NCBI GenBank assembly: GCA_041158045.1
Contig: JBEBCD010000069.1
Span: forward strand, 1 to 19,041
Direction: 5' to 3'
Source of the DNA: CAXRBC01 sp041158045
GTDB lineage: Bacteria; Actinomycetota; Acidimicrobiia; Acidimicrobiales; Ilumatobacteraceae
Length of the DNA: 19,041 nt
The notes beneath the pieces were generated by a model. The model did no database searches and was not told where the DNA came from. It saw nothing but the letters and a program-made list of their open reading frames with translations. A program made the position numbers and the translations under genes. Shown here in pieces: positions 8,311 to 15,403 of this stretch; within the stretch, counting starts at the first letter, position 1; each line of letters starts with the position of its first letter.

Positions 8311-9517
8311 GCGCGCCCGCCATCGCGTCGACGACGCGGCGCAGCACGTCGGGCGTGGTCGCGAAGTTGAGCCGGACGAAGCCGGCGCCGTCCGCGCCGA
8401 AGTCCGGTCCCGCGTTGACCGCGACGCCGCGCCGGGCGAACGCGACGGACGGATCGTCGCCGAGCACCGCACCGTCGGACCCGCGGGCGCCGCGGCAGTC
8501 GAGCCACGCGAGGTAGGTCGCCTCGGGCGGCACGACCGCCACGCCGGGGAGCCGCTCGTCGACGAGCGCACGCGCGAGGTCGCGCATCTCGCGCAGGTGC
8601 GCGGCCATCGCGGCGAGCCAGGGCGCGCCGGCGGTCCACGCGGTGCGGGCAGCGGTGACGCCCGCGAGGTTGGGTTCCCCGAGCAGGTGGTCGGGGAGCG
8701 CGGCGAGGCGGTCGCGGACCCACGCGGGCCCGACGTGGGAGACGGCGTAGCGCAGCCCCGCGAGGTTGAACGCCTTGGATGCCGACGCGAGCGTCACCGT
8801 GCGCGCCGCGGCGCCGGGCAGGGAGGCGAAGGGCACGTGACGGTGCGGCGCGTGCACGAGGTCGGCGTGGATCTCGTCGCTCACGACGAGCAGGTCGTGG
8901 CGCTCGGCGGTCGCGAGCAGCGCGCCGAGCTCGTCGGGCGCCATGCAGCGACCCGTCGGGTTGTGCGGGTTGCACAGCAGGAGGACGCGCGCCGGGGTGC
9001 GGGCCAGCCGGTCCTCCAGCTCGGCGTGGTCCCACGCCCATCGCCGCGCGGCGCCGGTGCCCTCGGTACGCGCGGGCAGCGCGACGAGCTCGCAGCCCGT
9101 CGCCTCGATCGCGCGGAAGAACGGTGGGTATGCCGGCGTGTGGACGACGACGCGGTCGCCCGGTCGGGTGCAGAGGTGCAGCACCGTCTGGATCGCCTGG
9201 ACGATGTCGCTCCACTCCCGTACCTCCGCGCGCGGCGGCGACCACCCGTGGCGCCGCGCGACCCAGTCGACCCATGCGTCGGCCGCGGGCGAGCCGCCCT
9301 CGCCGGTCGACCATCCGGGATAGCCGAGGTCCCCGCCGTCGAGCAGCGCGCGCAGCGCGTCGAGGATCTCGTCGGCGGGCGGGTGGTCCATGTCGGCGAC
9401 CCAGGCCGCGAGGTGGCCGTGGGGCGCGTCGGCCGGCGTGTTCGCGGCGTGCTGGCGCCACTTGCGCCCCGGCTTGGCGCGCAGCCACGCGTCGTCGAGA
9501 CGCCGGGGGTCGCGCAC
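8270..9517 (-). CDS. PatB/MalY-type PLP aminotransferase (putative cystathionine beta-lyase)
   Basis: Fold-type I PLP enzyme of 415 residues. It shows the early WVADMD motif (residues 39-44) typical of MalY/PatB, a Tyr in HTPAYPPF, the CNPHNPTGR cofactor-binding block (Asn183 region), SDEIH with Asp214, and the PLP lysine Lys248 in SASKAFNLAGL. MalY/PatB enzymes cleave cystathionine or other cysteine S-conjugates to a thiol, pyruvate and ammonia; some act as plain aminotransferases. GTG at 9517 was chosen because the open frame upstream looks unlike the family and a TATGGT hexamer lies 6 nt before this GTG. Its stop lies inside the end of the DUF2779 gene (41-bp overlap). Function class confident, exact substrate not. 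Confidence 0.93.
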   Translation of the reverse strand: MRDPRRLDDAWLRAKPGRKWRQHAANTPADAPHGHLAAWVADMDHPPADEILDALRALLDGGDLGYPGWSTGEGGSPAADAWVDWVARRHGWSPPRAEVREWSDIVQAIQTVLHLCTRPGDRVVVHTPAYPPFFRAIEATGCELVALPARTEGTGAARRWAWDHAELEDRLARTPARVLLLCNPHNPTGRCMAPDELGALLATAERHDLLVVSDEIHADLVHAPHRHVPFASLPGAAARTVTLASASKAFNLAGLRYAVSHVGPAWVRDRLAALPDHLLGEPNLAGVTAARTAWTAGAPWLAAMAAHLREMRDLARALVDERLPGVAVVPPEATYLAWLDCRGARGSDGAVLGDDPSVAFARRGVAVNAGPDFGADGAGFVRLNFATTPDVLRRVVDAMAGALSAPGAASTSTSR

Positions 9518-9554
9518 GGCGAGACCATATCGGGCATGGGAGTACCGTGGGGGC
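9518..9554. promoter_or_regulatory. Divergent promoter region, PatB-like gene / F420-type oxidoreductase
   Basis: A 37-bp gap between two outward GTG starts. On the minus strand TATGGT (9524-9529) is 6 nt before the PatB-like GTG; on the plus strand TACCGT (9543-9548) is 6 nt before the oxidoreductase GTG. The spacing is identical on both sides and fits leaderless transcription. No Shine-Dalgarno sequence or -35 element is apparent. Confidence 0.6.
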
Positions 9555-10322
9555 GTGCCGCTCCCACGGAAGGTCAAGGTCGGCGTGCAGCTGTGGCCGC
9601 AGGCCACGTCGCTCGCGCACATGCGTCGCGCCTGGCGCGAGGCCGACCAGATGGGCGTCGACAGCATCTGGACGTGGGACCACTTCTACCCGCTGCGCGG
9701 CGACCCGGAGGAGCGGCACTTCGAGTGCTACACGCTCCTCGCGGCGATGGCCGCGGACACGAGCAATGCGCGCCTCGGCGCGCTCGTGACGTGCTACTCC
9801 TATCGCAACGCCCACCTGCTCGCCGACATGGCGCGCACGATCGACCACATCTCCAACGGTCGCTTCGTCCTCGGGCTCGGGTCCGGCTGGTTCGAGCGGG
9901 ACTACCAGGAGTACGGCTACGAGTTCGGCACCGCCCCCGGGCGCCTGAAGGCGCTGGAGAAGGGGCTCCCCACGATCAAGAAGCGCCTCGCCAAGCTCAA
10001 CCCCGGGCCCGTGCACGGCAAGATGCCGATCATGATCGGCGGCAGCGGGGAGAAGGTCACGCTGCGCCTCGTGGCGGAGCACGCCGACATGTCCAACCAC
10101 TTCGGCCCCGTGGACAACTTCCGCAAGAAGAACATGATCCTCGACGAGTGGTGCGCCAAGGTCGGGCGCGACCCGAGGGAGATCGAGCGCACCGTGGCGA
10201 TCAACCCCGAGGACCTGCAGGACGCCGCCGGGTACGCCGCGGTCGGGGCCGACCACCTCATCATCATGATCGGCGCGCCCTACGACCTCGGGCCCGTCAA
10301 GAAGTTCCTCGAGCAGCGCTGA
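9555..10322 (+). CDS. Luciferase-like (LLM class) F420-dependent oxidoreductase, putative
   Basis: 255 residues of the bacterial luciferase-like TIM-barrel superfamily. It begins with KVGVQLWPQ, followed by GVDSIWTWDHFYPL, LGALVTCYSYRNAHLLADMARTIDHIS and GRFVLGLGSGWFERDY, then the phosphate-binding IGGSGEKVTLRLVAEHAD. This pattern is typical of the Rv1855c-like (TIGR03560-like) group in actinobacteria, thought to use the deazaflavin F420; cofactor assignment is by family, not seen directly. It is shorter than many relatives between GRLKALEKGL and GKMPIMIGG, where an insertion is usual. GTG start 6 nt after TACCGT. The serine hydrolase follows after 25 bp, so they may be cotranscribed. Substrate unknown. 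Confidence 0.88.
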   Translation: MPLPRKVKVGVQLWPQATSLAHMRRAWREADQMGVDSIWTWDHFYPLRGDPEERHFECYTLLAAMAADTSNARLGALVTCYSYRNAHLLADMARTIDHISNGRFVLGLGSGWFERDYQEYGYEFGTAPGRLKALEKGLPTIKKRLAKLNPGPVHGKMPIMIGGSGEKVTLRLVAEHADMSNHFGPVDNFRKKNMILDEWCAKVGRDPREIERTVAINPEDLQDAAGYAAVGADHLIIMIGAPYDLGPVKKFLEQR

Positions 10323-10347
10323 CCCGCGCCCGCGGGCGATCCGTACC

Positions 10348-11571
10348 GTGCTGACCGTAGACCCGCGCGCCGCCGGCTTCGATCCCGCCAAGTTGGCGCG
10401 GATCGAGGCCCACTTCCGCCGCTACGTCGACGCGGGGCGGCTGCCCGGCTTCGACGTCGTGGTCATGCGCGGCGAGTCGGTCGCGTACCGCGCGCGCCAC
10501 GGCTGGGCCGACGTGGACCGCCGCGAGCCGCTGCGCGAGGACGCCATCTACCGCATCTACTCGATGACCAAGCCGATCACGTCGGTGGCGCTCATGATGC
10601 TCGTCGAGGAGGGCAAGGTGATGCTCACCGAGCCCGTCGGGACGTACGTGCCGTCGTTCGCCGCGCCGCGCGTGTACGTCGACGGCGGCGTCCTCACGCC
10701 GCGCACCGCGGAGGCGCGCGAGCCCATGCGCGTGTGGCACCTGCTCACGCACACGGCCGGCCTCACGTACGGCTTCCATTACGCGACGCCGGTCGACGAG
10801 ATCTACCGGCGGTCGGGCTTCGACTTCGGCGCACGCATCACCGACGATCTCGCGGCGCTCTGCGACCGCTACGCCGCGCTGCCGCTGCTCCACGAGCCGG
10901 GCGCCTCGTGGAACTACAGCGTCGCGACCGACGTCGTCGGGCGGATCGTGGAGGTGGCGTCGGGGCGGAGCCTCGACGAGTTCTTCCGCGAGCGGATCCT
11001 CGGGCCACTCGGCATGCGCGACACGGCGTTCTGGGTGGAGGAGGGTCGCCAGGAGCGCCTCGCCAGCCTCTACACCGGCTACCTGCGCACGCCCGCCGCG
11101 TACGCCACCGAGATGGACAAGGCCGGTCGTCGCCCGCCGAGGTACTGGAGCGGCGGCGGCGGGCTCACGTCGACCGTCGAGGACTACGTCGCCTTCATGC
11201 GGATGCTCGTGCGGCGCGGCTCGCTCGGCGCCCAGGGCGGCCGGCTGCTGTCCCGCCCGACGGTGGACCTCATGACGACCAACCACCTGCCGGGCGGCGT
11301 CGACATCGGCTCGTGGGGATACACGTACGGCTGGCCGGACTACACGGGCATGGGATTCGGTCTCGGGTTCTCCGTACAGACGGGTTACGGCCCTGGACAC
11401 GCGCACACCCCGGCGGGGATGTACGGCTGGGGCGGCATGGCGAGCACCGCGTTCTGGATCGACCCGGCGCACGACGTGTCGGCCGCGTTCTTCACGCAGC
11501 TGCTCCCGTCGGGGACCTGGCCGATCCGCGAGGAGCTGCGCGGACTCGTGTACGGGGCGCTCGCCGACTAG
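10348..11571 (+). CDS. Serine hydrolase of the class C beta-lactamase / EstB esterase family
   Basis: 407 residues with the penicillin-binding-protein/class C beta-lactamase fold (Pfam Beta-lactamase). The nucleophile motif is Ser72-Met-Thr-Lys75 (YSMTKPITSVALM); the second motif is Tyr190 in SWNYSVATDVVG; a GWGG...F segment near the C-terminus replaces the KTG triad, as in EstB-like family VIII carboxylesterases. HLLTHTAGLTYGF and PLGMRDTAFWV are also typical. No signal peptide is seen, so a cytoplasmic esterase is more likely than a secreted beta-lactamase. The GTG at 10348 is the only good start near the family-like GFDPAKLARIEAHF region, though TACCGT overlaps it (see findings). It ends in a CTAG shared with the convergent MFS gene. 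Confidence 0.93.
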   Translation: MLTVDPRAAGFDPAKLARIEAHFRRYVDAGRLPGFDVVVMRGESVAYRARHGWADVDRREPLREDAIYRIYSMTKPITSVALMMLVEEGKVMLTEPVGTYVPSFAAPRVYVDGGVLTPRTAEAREPMRVWHLLTHTAGLTYGFHYATPVDEIYRRSGFDFGARITDDLAALCDRYAALPLLHEPGASWNYSVATDVVGRIVEVASGRSLDEFFRERILGPLGMRDTAFWVEEGRQERLASLYTGYLRTPAAYATEMDKAGRRPPRYWSGGGGLTSTVEDYVAFMRMLVRRGSLGAQGGRLLSRPTVDLMTTNHLPGGVDIGSWGYTYGWPDYTGMGFGLGFSVQTGYGPGHAHTPAGMYGWGGMASTAFWIDPAHDVSAAFFTQLLPSGTWPIREELRGLVYGALAD

Positions 11572-12791
11572 GCGGCGGGCCGGTCCGAGGGGTTGAGCTC
11601 CTCGAGCGCGCGGTGCGCGGTCTCGGGGTAGGCGACGAGGATCACGACGCTCGCCGCGAGCGGCCCGAGCGCGAGCAGCGCCATCACGTCGCCGTAGGAC
11701 GCGCCGCGGTCGACCAGCACGCCCGCGGCGAGCAGCCCGACGCTCCCGCCCAGCAGGCTCGCCGTCGTCACCAGGCCCGAGGCCGTGCCGCGTCCGCGCG
11801 TCGCGAACATCTCGCCGCGGTAGACGCCCGTGGCCGGGTACGCCACGCCGAGCGCGACGCCGCCCGCGAGCGCCGCGAGCCACATCGCGCCGCCCGAGGT
11901 GCGGTACGCGAGCACGAAGCACGCGGCGCCGACGACCAGTGCCCCGGCCCCGAGCGCGCGCCGACCGCGCCGGTCGGCGAGCCGGCCGCCGACGACGAGC
12001 CCGATCGCGGCGGGGCTCGCGGTGACGAGGGTGAAGAGCGAGACGCGCGCGGCCGGGTAGCCGCGCACGTCCCGCAGGTAGTTGACGAGGAAGACGCTCG
12101 CGCCCGCGATGAAGACGTTGGCCAGCACCGCCACGGTCGCCTGCACCGCGAGGCGCGCGCCCGGGATGGGCGTCCGCGGCCGGTCGGCCTGGGCGGAGAA
12201 GCGCGCCGTCTCGCGCAGGCGCCGCCGCAGCACGACCGGCACGACGAGCCACGCCCCGCTGAGGGCGTAGAGCGCGCGCCACCCGGCGCCGACGACCGGC
12301 AGGTCGAGCTCCGCGAGGGGCAGCAGCGCGACGACCGCGCCCGCCCCGACGCCCGCGGCGATCGCGAGCAGCCCGAGCGCGAGGGCGCGCGCGTCGTCGC
12401 CCATCTCCTCGGCGGCGATGACCGCGACCATGAGGCTGAGCGCCAGCGCCATGGGCCGCGCGATCGCCTGCGATGCCGCGAGCCACGCGAACCCCGGAGC
12501 GAGCGCGCCGAGCGCGGTGAGGACGGGCACGAGCCACGCGGCGAGCAGCGTCGCGCGTCGCCGTCCCGCGCGATCGCCGAGGATCGCGACGGGGAGCGCG
12601 AGCACGACGCCCCAGCGCACCACCGCCGCCGCGACGCCGATGCTCGCGTCGGAGGCGCCGAAGTCGTCCGCCGCCCACGACACCGTCTGGGTGAAGATCG
12701 TGTTGGCCCAGGCGTACGAGAGCTGCGCGAGTGCGAGGAGCCACAGCACGCCGCGCTCCCGTGGCGTCAGCGCGGGCACCTCGGGGAGCAT
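11568..12791 (-). CDS. Major facilitator superfamily transporter
   Basis: 407-residue membrane protein with about 12 hydrophobic segments in two similar halves. The loop 2-3 signature (motif A) is visible as GDRAGRRR (residues 72-79), and a second copy occurs as GRLADRRGRRA in the C-terminal half, as expected after the MFS internal duplication. A long charged loop (RRRLRETARFSAQADRPRTP) joins the halves. Such proteins exchange small solutes or drugs; no substrate clue is present, though the pattern resembles sugar or metabolite MFS carriers. It starts with ATG only 9 bp from the divergent murA start. The stop TAG is interlocked with that of the serine hydrolase. Confidence 0.93.
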   Translation of the reverse strand: MLPEVPALTPRERGVLWLLALAQLSYAWANTIFTQTVSWAADDFGASDASIGVAAAVVRWGVVLALPVAILGDRAGRRRATLLAAWLVPVLTALGALAPGFAWLAASQAIARPMALALSLMVAVIAAEEMGDDARALALGLLAIAAGVGAGAVVALLPLAELDLPVVGAGWRALYALSGAWLVVPVVLRRRLRETARFSAQADRPRTPIPGARLAVQATVAVLANVFIAGASVFLVNYLRDVRGYPAARVSLFTLVTASPAAIGLVVGGRLADRRGRRALGAGALVVGAACFVLAYRTSGGAMWLAALAGGVALGVAYPATGVYRGEMFATRGRGTASGLVTTASLLGGSVGLLAAGVLVDRGASYGDVMALLALGPLAASVVILVAYPETAHRALEELNPSDRPAA

Positions 12792-12803
12792 ACTGAGACG
12801 GTG
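12789..12803. promoter_or_regulatory. Crossed promoter elements between MFS gene and murA
   Basis: Only 9 bp separate the MFS ATG (12791, minus) from the murA GTG (12801, plus). On the plus strand CATACT (12789-12794) lies 6 nt before the murA GTG, and its CAT is the MFS start codon read from the other strand. On the minus strand the weaker CACCGT (12798-12803) lies 6 nt before the MFS ATG and covers the murA GTG. Each predicted -10 therefore includes the start codon of the opposite gene. Sequence positions are certain, function inferred. Confidence 0.45.
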
Positions 12804-14069
12804 AGTTTCGACTCCCCGCGGATCGTCGTGCGACGCGGCGGTCCGCTCGGCGGCTTCGTCCACGTCTCGGGGGCGAAGAACTCGGTGCTCAAGCTCATGG
12901 CGGCGACGCTCCTCGCCGAGGGCGACTACGTCTTCACCAACGTCCCGGCGATCACCGACGTCCACACGATGGCCGACATGCTCGGCGCACTGGGCATCCG
13001 CAGCGGCTGGCTCGGCCCGCACGAGCTGCACCTCCACAACGGCGGCGACATCGTGCCGGTCGTGCCCTTCGAGAAGCTCGACAAGATCCGCGCCAGCATC
13101 AACGTGCTCGGACCCCTCCTCACCCACTACGGCCAGGCACGGATCAACTGGCCGGGCGGCGACGACTTCGGCGGCCGGCCCGTGGACCTCCACGTGAGCG
13201 GCCTCGAGAAGATGGGCGCCACCGTCGAACAGAACCTCTACGACATCTACGCGTACGCGGGGGAGCTGCGCGGCGCCGAGATCGAGCTCGCGATCCCGTC
13301 GGTCGGCGCGACGGAAAACCTCCTCACCGCCGCGGTGTACGCCCGCGGGACGACCGTCATCGACAACGCCGCCCGCGAGCCCGAGGTGCAGGACCTCTGC
13401 CGCATGCTCATCGCGATGGGCGCCGACGTGCAGGGCGTCGGGTCGTCGCGCCTCGTCATCCACGGCGTCCCCCGCGGCTCGCTGCGGGCGGTGCGCCACG
13501 CGGTCGTGACCGACCGCGTGCAGGCGGCGACGTACGTGGCGGCCGTCGCGATGGCCGGCGGCGACGTGCAGGTGCGCGGCGCCCGCCCCGAGCACATGGA
13601 GAGCGTCATCAACTGCTACGCCCGCATGGGGGTGTCGATCACCCCGCAGCGCGACGGCCTGCGCGTGACGTGCCACGAGCGACTCCGCGCCATCGACTTC
13701 ACCACCGAGCCGTACCCCGGGATCGCGACGGACTACAAGCCGCTGCTCGTCGCGATGCTCTCCGTCGCGCGCGGCACCGGTCGCGTCGTCGAGACGCTCT
13801 TCCCCGGCCGATTCCGCTACGTCGAGGAGCTGCGCAAGCTCGGGGCGTCGATCGTCGCCGAGGGCGCGACCGCCACGGTGCGCGGCGTCGAGGGTCTCGT
13901 CGGTGCGCACGTCACGGCGCCCGACATCCGCGCCGGCGCGGCACTGGTGGTGGCGGGGCTCGCCGCCGAGGGAGAGACGATCGTGTCGGCGGTCCACCAC
14001 GTGGACCGCGGGTACGACGACCTGGTCGGCCGCCTCAGTGGTCTGGGTGCGGACGTGAGTCGGGCGTAG
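12801..14069 (+). CDS. murA: UDP-N-acetylglucosamine 1-carboxyvinyltransferase with Asp at the active-site Cys position
   Basis: First committed step of peptidoglycan synthesis: transfer of enolpyruvate from PEP to UDP-GlcNAc in the cytoplasm. The 422 residues have the EPSP-synthase-like fold with SGAKNSVLKLMAA at the N-terminus (the conserved Lys-Asn pair), PGGDDFGGRPVDLHVSGLEKMGA, a GATEN segment, and a C-terminal GRFRYVEELRKLGA. At the position of E. coli Cys115 the sequence has Asp121 (GGD instead of GGC), with Arg126 in the place of Arg120; Cys-to-Asp enzymes are active but insensitive to fosfomycin. The GIATDYKPLL segment differs from the common FPTDMQ, so this is a divergent MurA branch. 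GTG start 6 nt after CATACT. The last 35 bp overlap the small minus-strand gene. Confidence 0.95.
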   Translation: MSFDSPRIVVRRGGPLGGFVHVSGAKNSVLKLMAATLLAEGDYVFTNVPAITDVHTMADMLGALGIRSGWLGPHELHLHNGGDIVPVVPFEKLDKIRASINVLGPLLTHYGQARINWPGGDDFGGRPVDLHVSGLEKMGATVEQNLYDIYAYAGELRGAEIELAIPSVGATENLLTAAVYARGTTVIDNAAREPEVQDLCRMLIAMGADVQGVGSSRLVIHGVPRGSLRAVRHAVVTDRVQAATYVAAVAMAGGDVQVRGARPEHMESVINCYARMGVSITPQRDGLRVTCHERLRAIDFTTEPYPGIATDYKPLLVAMLSVARGTGRVVETLFPGRFRYVEELRKLGASIVAEGATATVRGVEGLVGAHVTAPDIRAGAALVVAGLAAEGETIVSAVHHVDRGYDDLVGRLSGLGADVSRA

Positions 14070-14187
14070 CCGACTCGTCGGCCCCGCGCGACGCGTGCCG
14101 CGTGGCACGCCACAGCGCGAGCGCGATCACGACGATCGGTCCAGCGACGAGGAGGATCTCGTCCCAGCCGCCCTGGTGCGCGAGCAC
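14035..14187 (-). CDS. Small single-span membrane protein, unknown function
   Basis: 50 residues, too short for a standard gene scan. An N-terminal part (VLAHQGGWDEI) is followed by one clear membrane helix (about residues 11-26, LLVAGPIVVIALALW), then a positive patch (RATRHASR) and a polar tail rich in Asp, Pro and His, suggesting an N-out/C-in topology. I recognise no family. Support for it being real: it fills the gap between murA and the NifU-like gene, its GTG has TACGAT exactly 6 nt upstream like its neighbours, and the membrane helix is well formed although this strand is otherwise only murA antisense. It overlaps the end of murA by 35 bp. Confidence 0.6.
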   Translation of the reverse strand: MLAHQGGWDEILLVAGPIVVIALALWRATRHASRGADESATPDSRPHPDH

Positions 14188-14205
14188 GCTCGTATCGTAG
14201 GAGCC
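14188..14205. promoter_or_regulatory. Bidirectional promoter with overlapping -10 elements (small membrane gene / NifU-like gene)
   Basis: An 18-bp gap between two outward GTG starts (14187 minus, 14206 plus). TATCGT at 14193-14198 on the plus strand is 7 nt before the NifU-like GTG; TACGAT on the minus strand (14194-14199) is 6 nt before the small-gene GTG. The hexamers share five base pairs and are near reverse complements, so one opened site could serve both directions. Predicted starts are about 19 bp apart. Confidence 0.6.
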
Positions 14206-14436
14206 GTGTCGATGAGGGAGCGCGTCGAGGAGACGATCGAGGTGATCCGCCCCGCGCTCCAGGCCGACGGCGGCGACATCGTGCTGCGCGAGGTCGACGA
14301 GGCCACCGGCGTCGTGAAGGTCACGCTCGTCGGGGCGTGCGGCACGTGCCCCGCGTCCGACCAGACGCTGAAGGCCGGCATCGAGCGCATCATGCGCGAC
14401 CGCATCGACGGCGTCACCGAAGTCGTCGCGGTGTAG
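14206..14436 (+). CDS. NifU-like C-terminal domain protein (Fe-S cluster scaffold/carrier)
   Basis: 76 residues forming a stand-alone NifU C-terminal (Nfu) domain: RPALQADGGDIVL, then the cluster-binding GAC-GT-CPAS with Cys45-x-x-Cys48, and the final TLKAGIERIMRDRI...TEVV. Such proteins bind a 4Fe-4S cluster between two subunits and pass it to target enzymes. Length is standard for free Nfu domains. Two starts are possible: GTG 14206, 7 nt after TATCGT (leaderless), or ATG 14212, which has AGGAG 8 nt upstream. I prefer 14206 because a transcript from TATCGT would begin after the AGGAG. meaB starts 3 bp after its stop; a cysteine desulfurase lies 2.4 kb downstream and may feed sulfur into the same system. 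Confidence 0.92.
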   Translation: MSMRERVEETIEVIRPALQADGGDIVLREVDEATGVVKVTLVGACGTCPASDQTLKAGIERIMRDRIDGVTEVVAV

Positions 14437-14439
14437 CGC

Positions 14440-15402
14440 GTGGCCGCGCGCGACGAGCGCCCGGCGGCGCTGCTCGAGTCGGCGCGCGGCGGGGACCGTG
14501 GCGCGCTCGCGCGCCTGCTCTCGCTCGTGGAGCGCGGCGGCGACGAGGCCCGCGAGGTCGCGCGTCTCGTGGCGGGCCGCGGCGGACGGGCGCACGTGGT
14601 CGGCGTGACCGGGGCCCCCGGCGCGGGCAAGAGCACCCTCGTCTCGGCGCTCGTGGCCGTGGCGCGGGCGGCGGGCGAGACGGTCGCCGTGCTCGCGGTG
14701 GACCCCTCGTCGCCGTTCACCGGCGGGGCGATCCTCGGCGACCGCGTGCGCATGCAGGACCACTCGGGCGACGCCGGCGTCTACATCCGCAGCATGGCGA
14801 CGCGCGGGCACCTCGGCGGCCTCGCCGTCGCGACCGCCGATGCCGTGCGGGCGCTCGACGCCGCGGGCTTCGACCGCGTGGTCGTGGAGACGGTCGGCGT
14901 GGGGCAGGTCGAGGTCGAGATCGCGCGCGCCGCCGACACGACGGTCGTCGTCGTCAACCCCGGCTGGGGCGACGCCGTGCAGGCCAACAAGGCGGGCCTC
15001 ATGGAGGTCGCCGACGTCTTCGTGATCAACAAGGCCGACCGTCCGGGCGCCGACGCGACGCGCCGCGACCTCGACCAGATGCTCGAGCTCTCGGAGATCC
15101 CCGCCGACGCATGGCGCCCGCCGATCGTCGCGACCACCGCGACGACGGGGGAGGGCGCGGCGGACGCGTGGGCCGCGATCGGCCGCCACCGCGACGCGGC
15201 GACCGCGTCGGGGGCGCTGCGGGAGCGGCGCGGCCGGCGCCTGCGCGAGGAGCTCCGCGAGATCGTGGCGCGCCGCCTCGAGGCCCGCGCCCGCGAGGCC
15301 TGCGAGGGCTCCGACTGGGACCGCCTCGCCGACGACGTCGCCGCCGGTCGCACCGACGCGTGGAGCGCCGCCGACGAGATGCTGCGCGGGATCGGCGCCT
15401 AG
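14440..15402 (+). CDS. meaB: Methylmalonyl-CoA mutase-associated GTPase MeaB (ArgK family)
   Basis: G3E-class P-loop GTPase of 320 residues that protects and reloads the B12-dependent methylmalonyl-CoA mutase in propionate metabolism. Visible motifs are Walker A GAPGAGKST (residues 58-66), DPSSPFTGGAILGDR (88-102, switch and metal-binding region), ETVGVGQ (150-156) and the guanine-specificity motif NKAD (197-200), followed by the helical dimerisation tail. Length is normal. No mutase or epimerase gene is in the window, so the partner must be elsewhere, perhaps outside the window. GTG start 3 bp after the NifU-like gene. The stop TAG (in a CTAG) is followed after 1 bp by azlC, so NifU-like, meaB, azlC and azlD probably form one operon. 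Confidence 0.95.
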   Translation: MAARDERPAALLESARGGDRGALARLLSLVERGGDEAREVARLVAGRGGRAHVVGVTGAPGAGKSTLVSALVAVARAAGETVAVLAVDPSSPFTGGAILGDRVRMQDHSGDAGVYIRSMATRGHLGGLAVATADAVRALDAAGFDRVVVETVGVGQVEVEIARAADTTVVVVNPGWGDAVQANKAGLMEVADVFVINKADRPGADATRRDLDQMLELSEIPADAWRPPIVATTATTGEGAADAWAAIGRHRDAATASGALRERRGRRLREELREIVARRLEARAREACEGSDWDRLADDVAAGRTDAWSAADEMLRGIGA

Positions 15403-15403
15403 C

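Noticed and set aside
6331..8571. Long minus-strand frame opposite the DUF2779 gene
   Set aside because: Antisense shadow: composition dominated by Arg, Ala and His, no recognisable domain, while the plus strand has two nuclease signatures.
9518..9667. 50-codon 5' extension of the PatB-like gene
   Set aside because: It would run into the oxidoreductase coding region, shows no family similarity, and the GTG at 9517 has a well-spaced TATGGT.
8238..10391. Very long minus-strand open frame (over 700 codons) across the PatB-like, oxidoreductase and serine hydrolase region
   Set aside because: High GC removes stop codons from other frames. Its translation is Arg/Ala-rich without family motifs, and real genes with catalytic motifs lie on both strands here.
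10348..11571. Calling the serine hydrolase a secreted antibiotic-resistance beta-lactamase
   Set aside because: No signal peptide and no KTG motif; the sequence resembles EstB-type esterases of the same fold.
10734..12800. Upstream in-frame extension of murA reaching back over 2 kb
   Set aside because: MurA homology begins at 12801 (SFDSPRIVVRRGG). The extension is antisense to the MFS gene and out of frame with the serine hydrolase.
14199..14214. AGGAG Shine-Dalgarno with ATG at 14212 as the NifU-like start
   Set aside because: Possible, but a transcript from TATCGT would begin near 14206 and exclude the AGGAG; kept only as an alternative.
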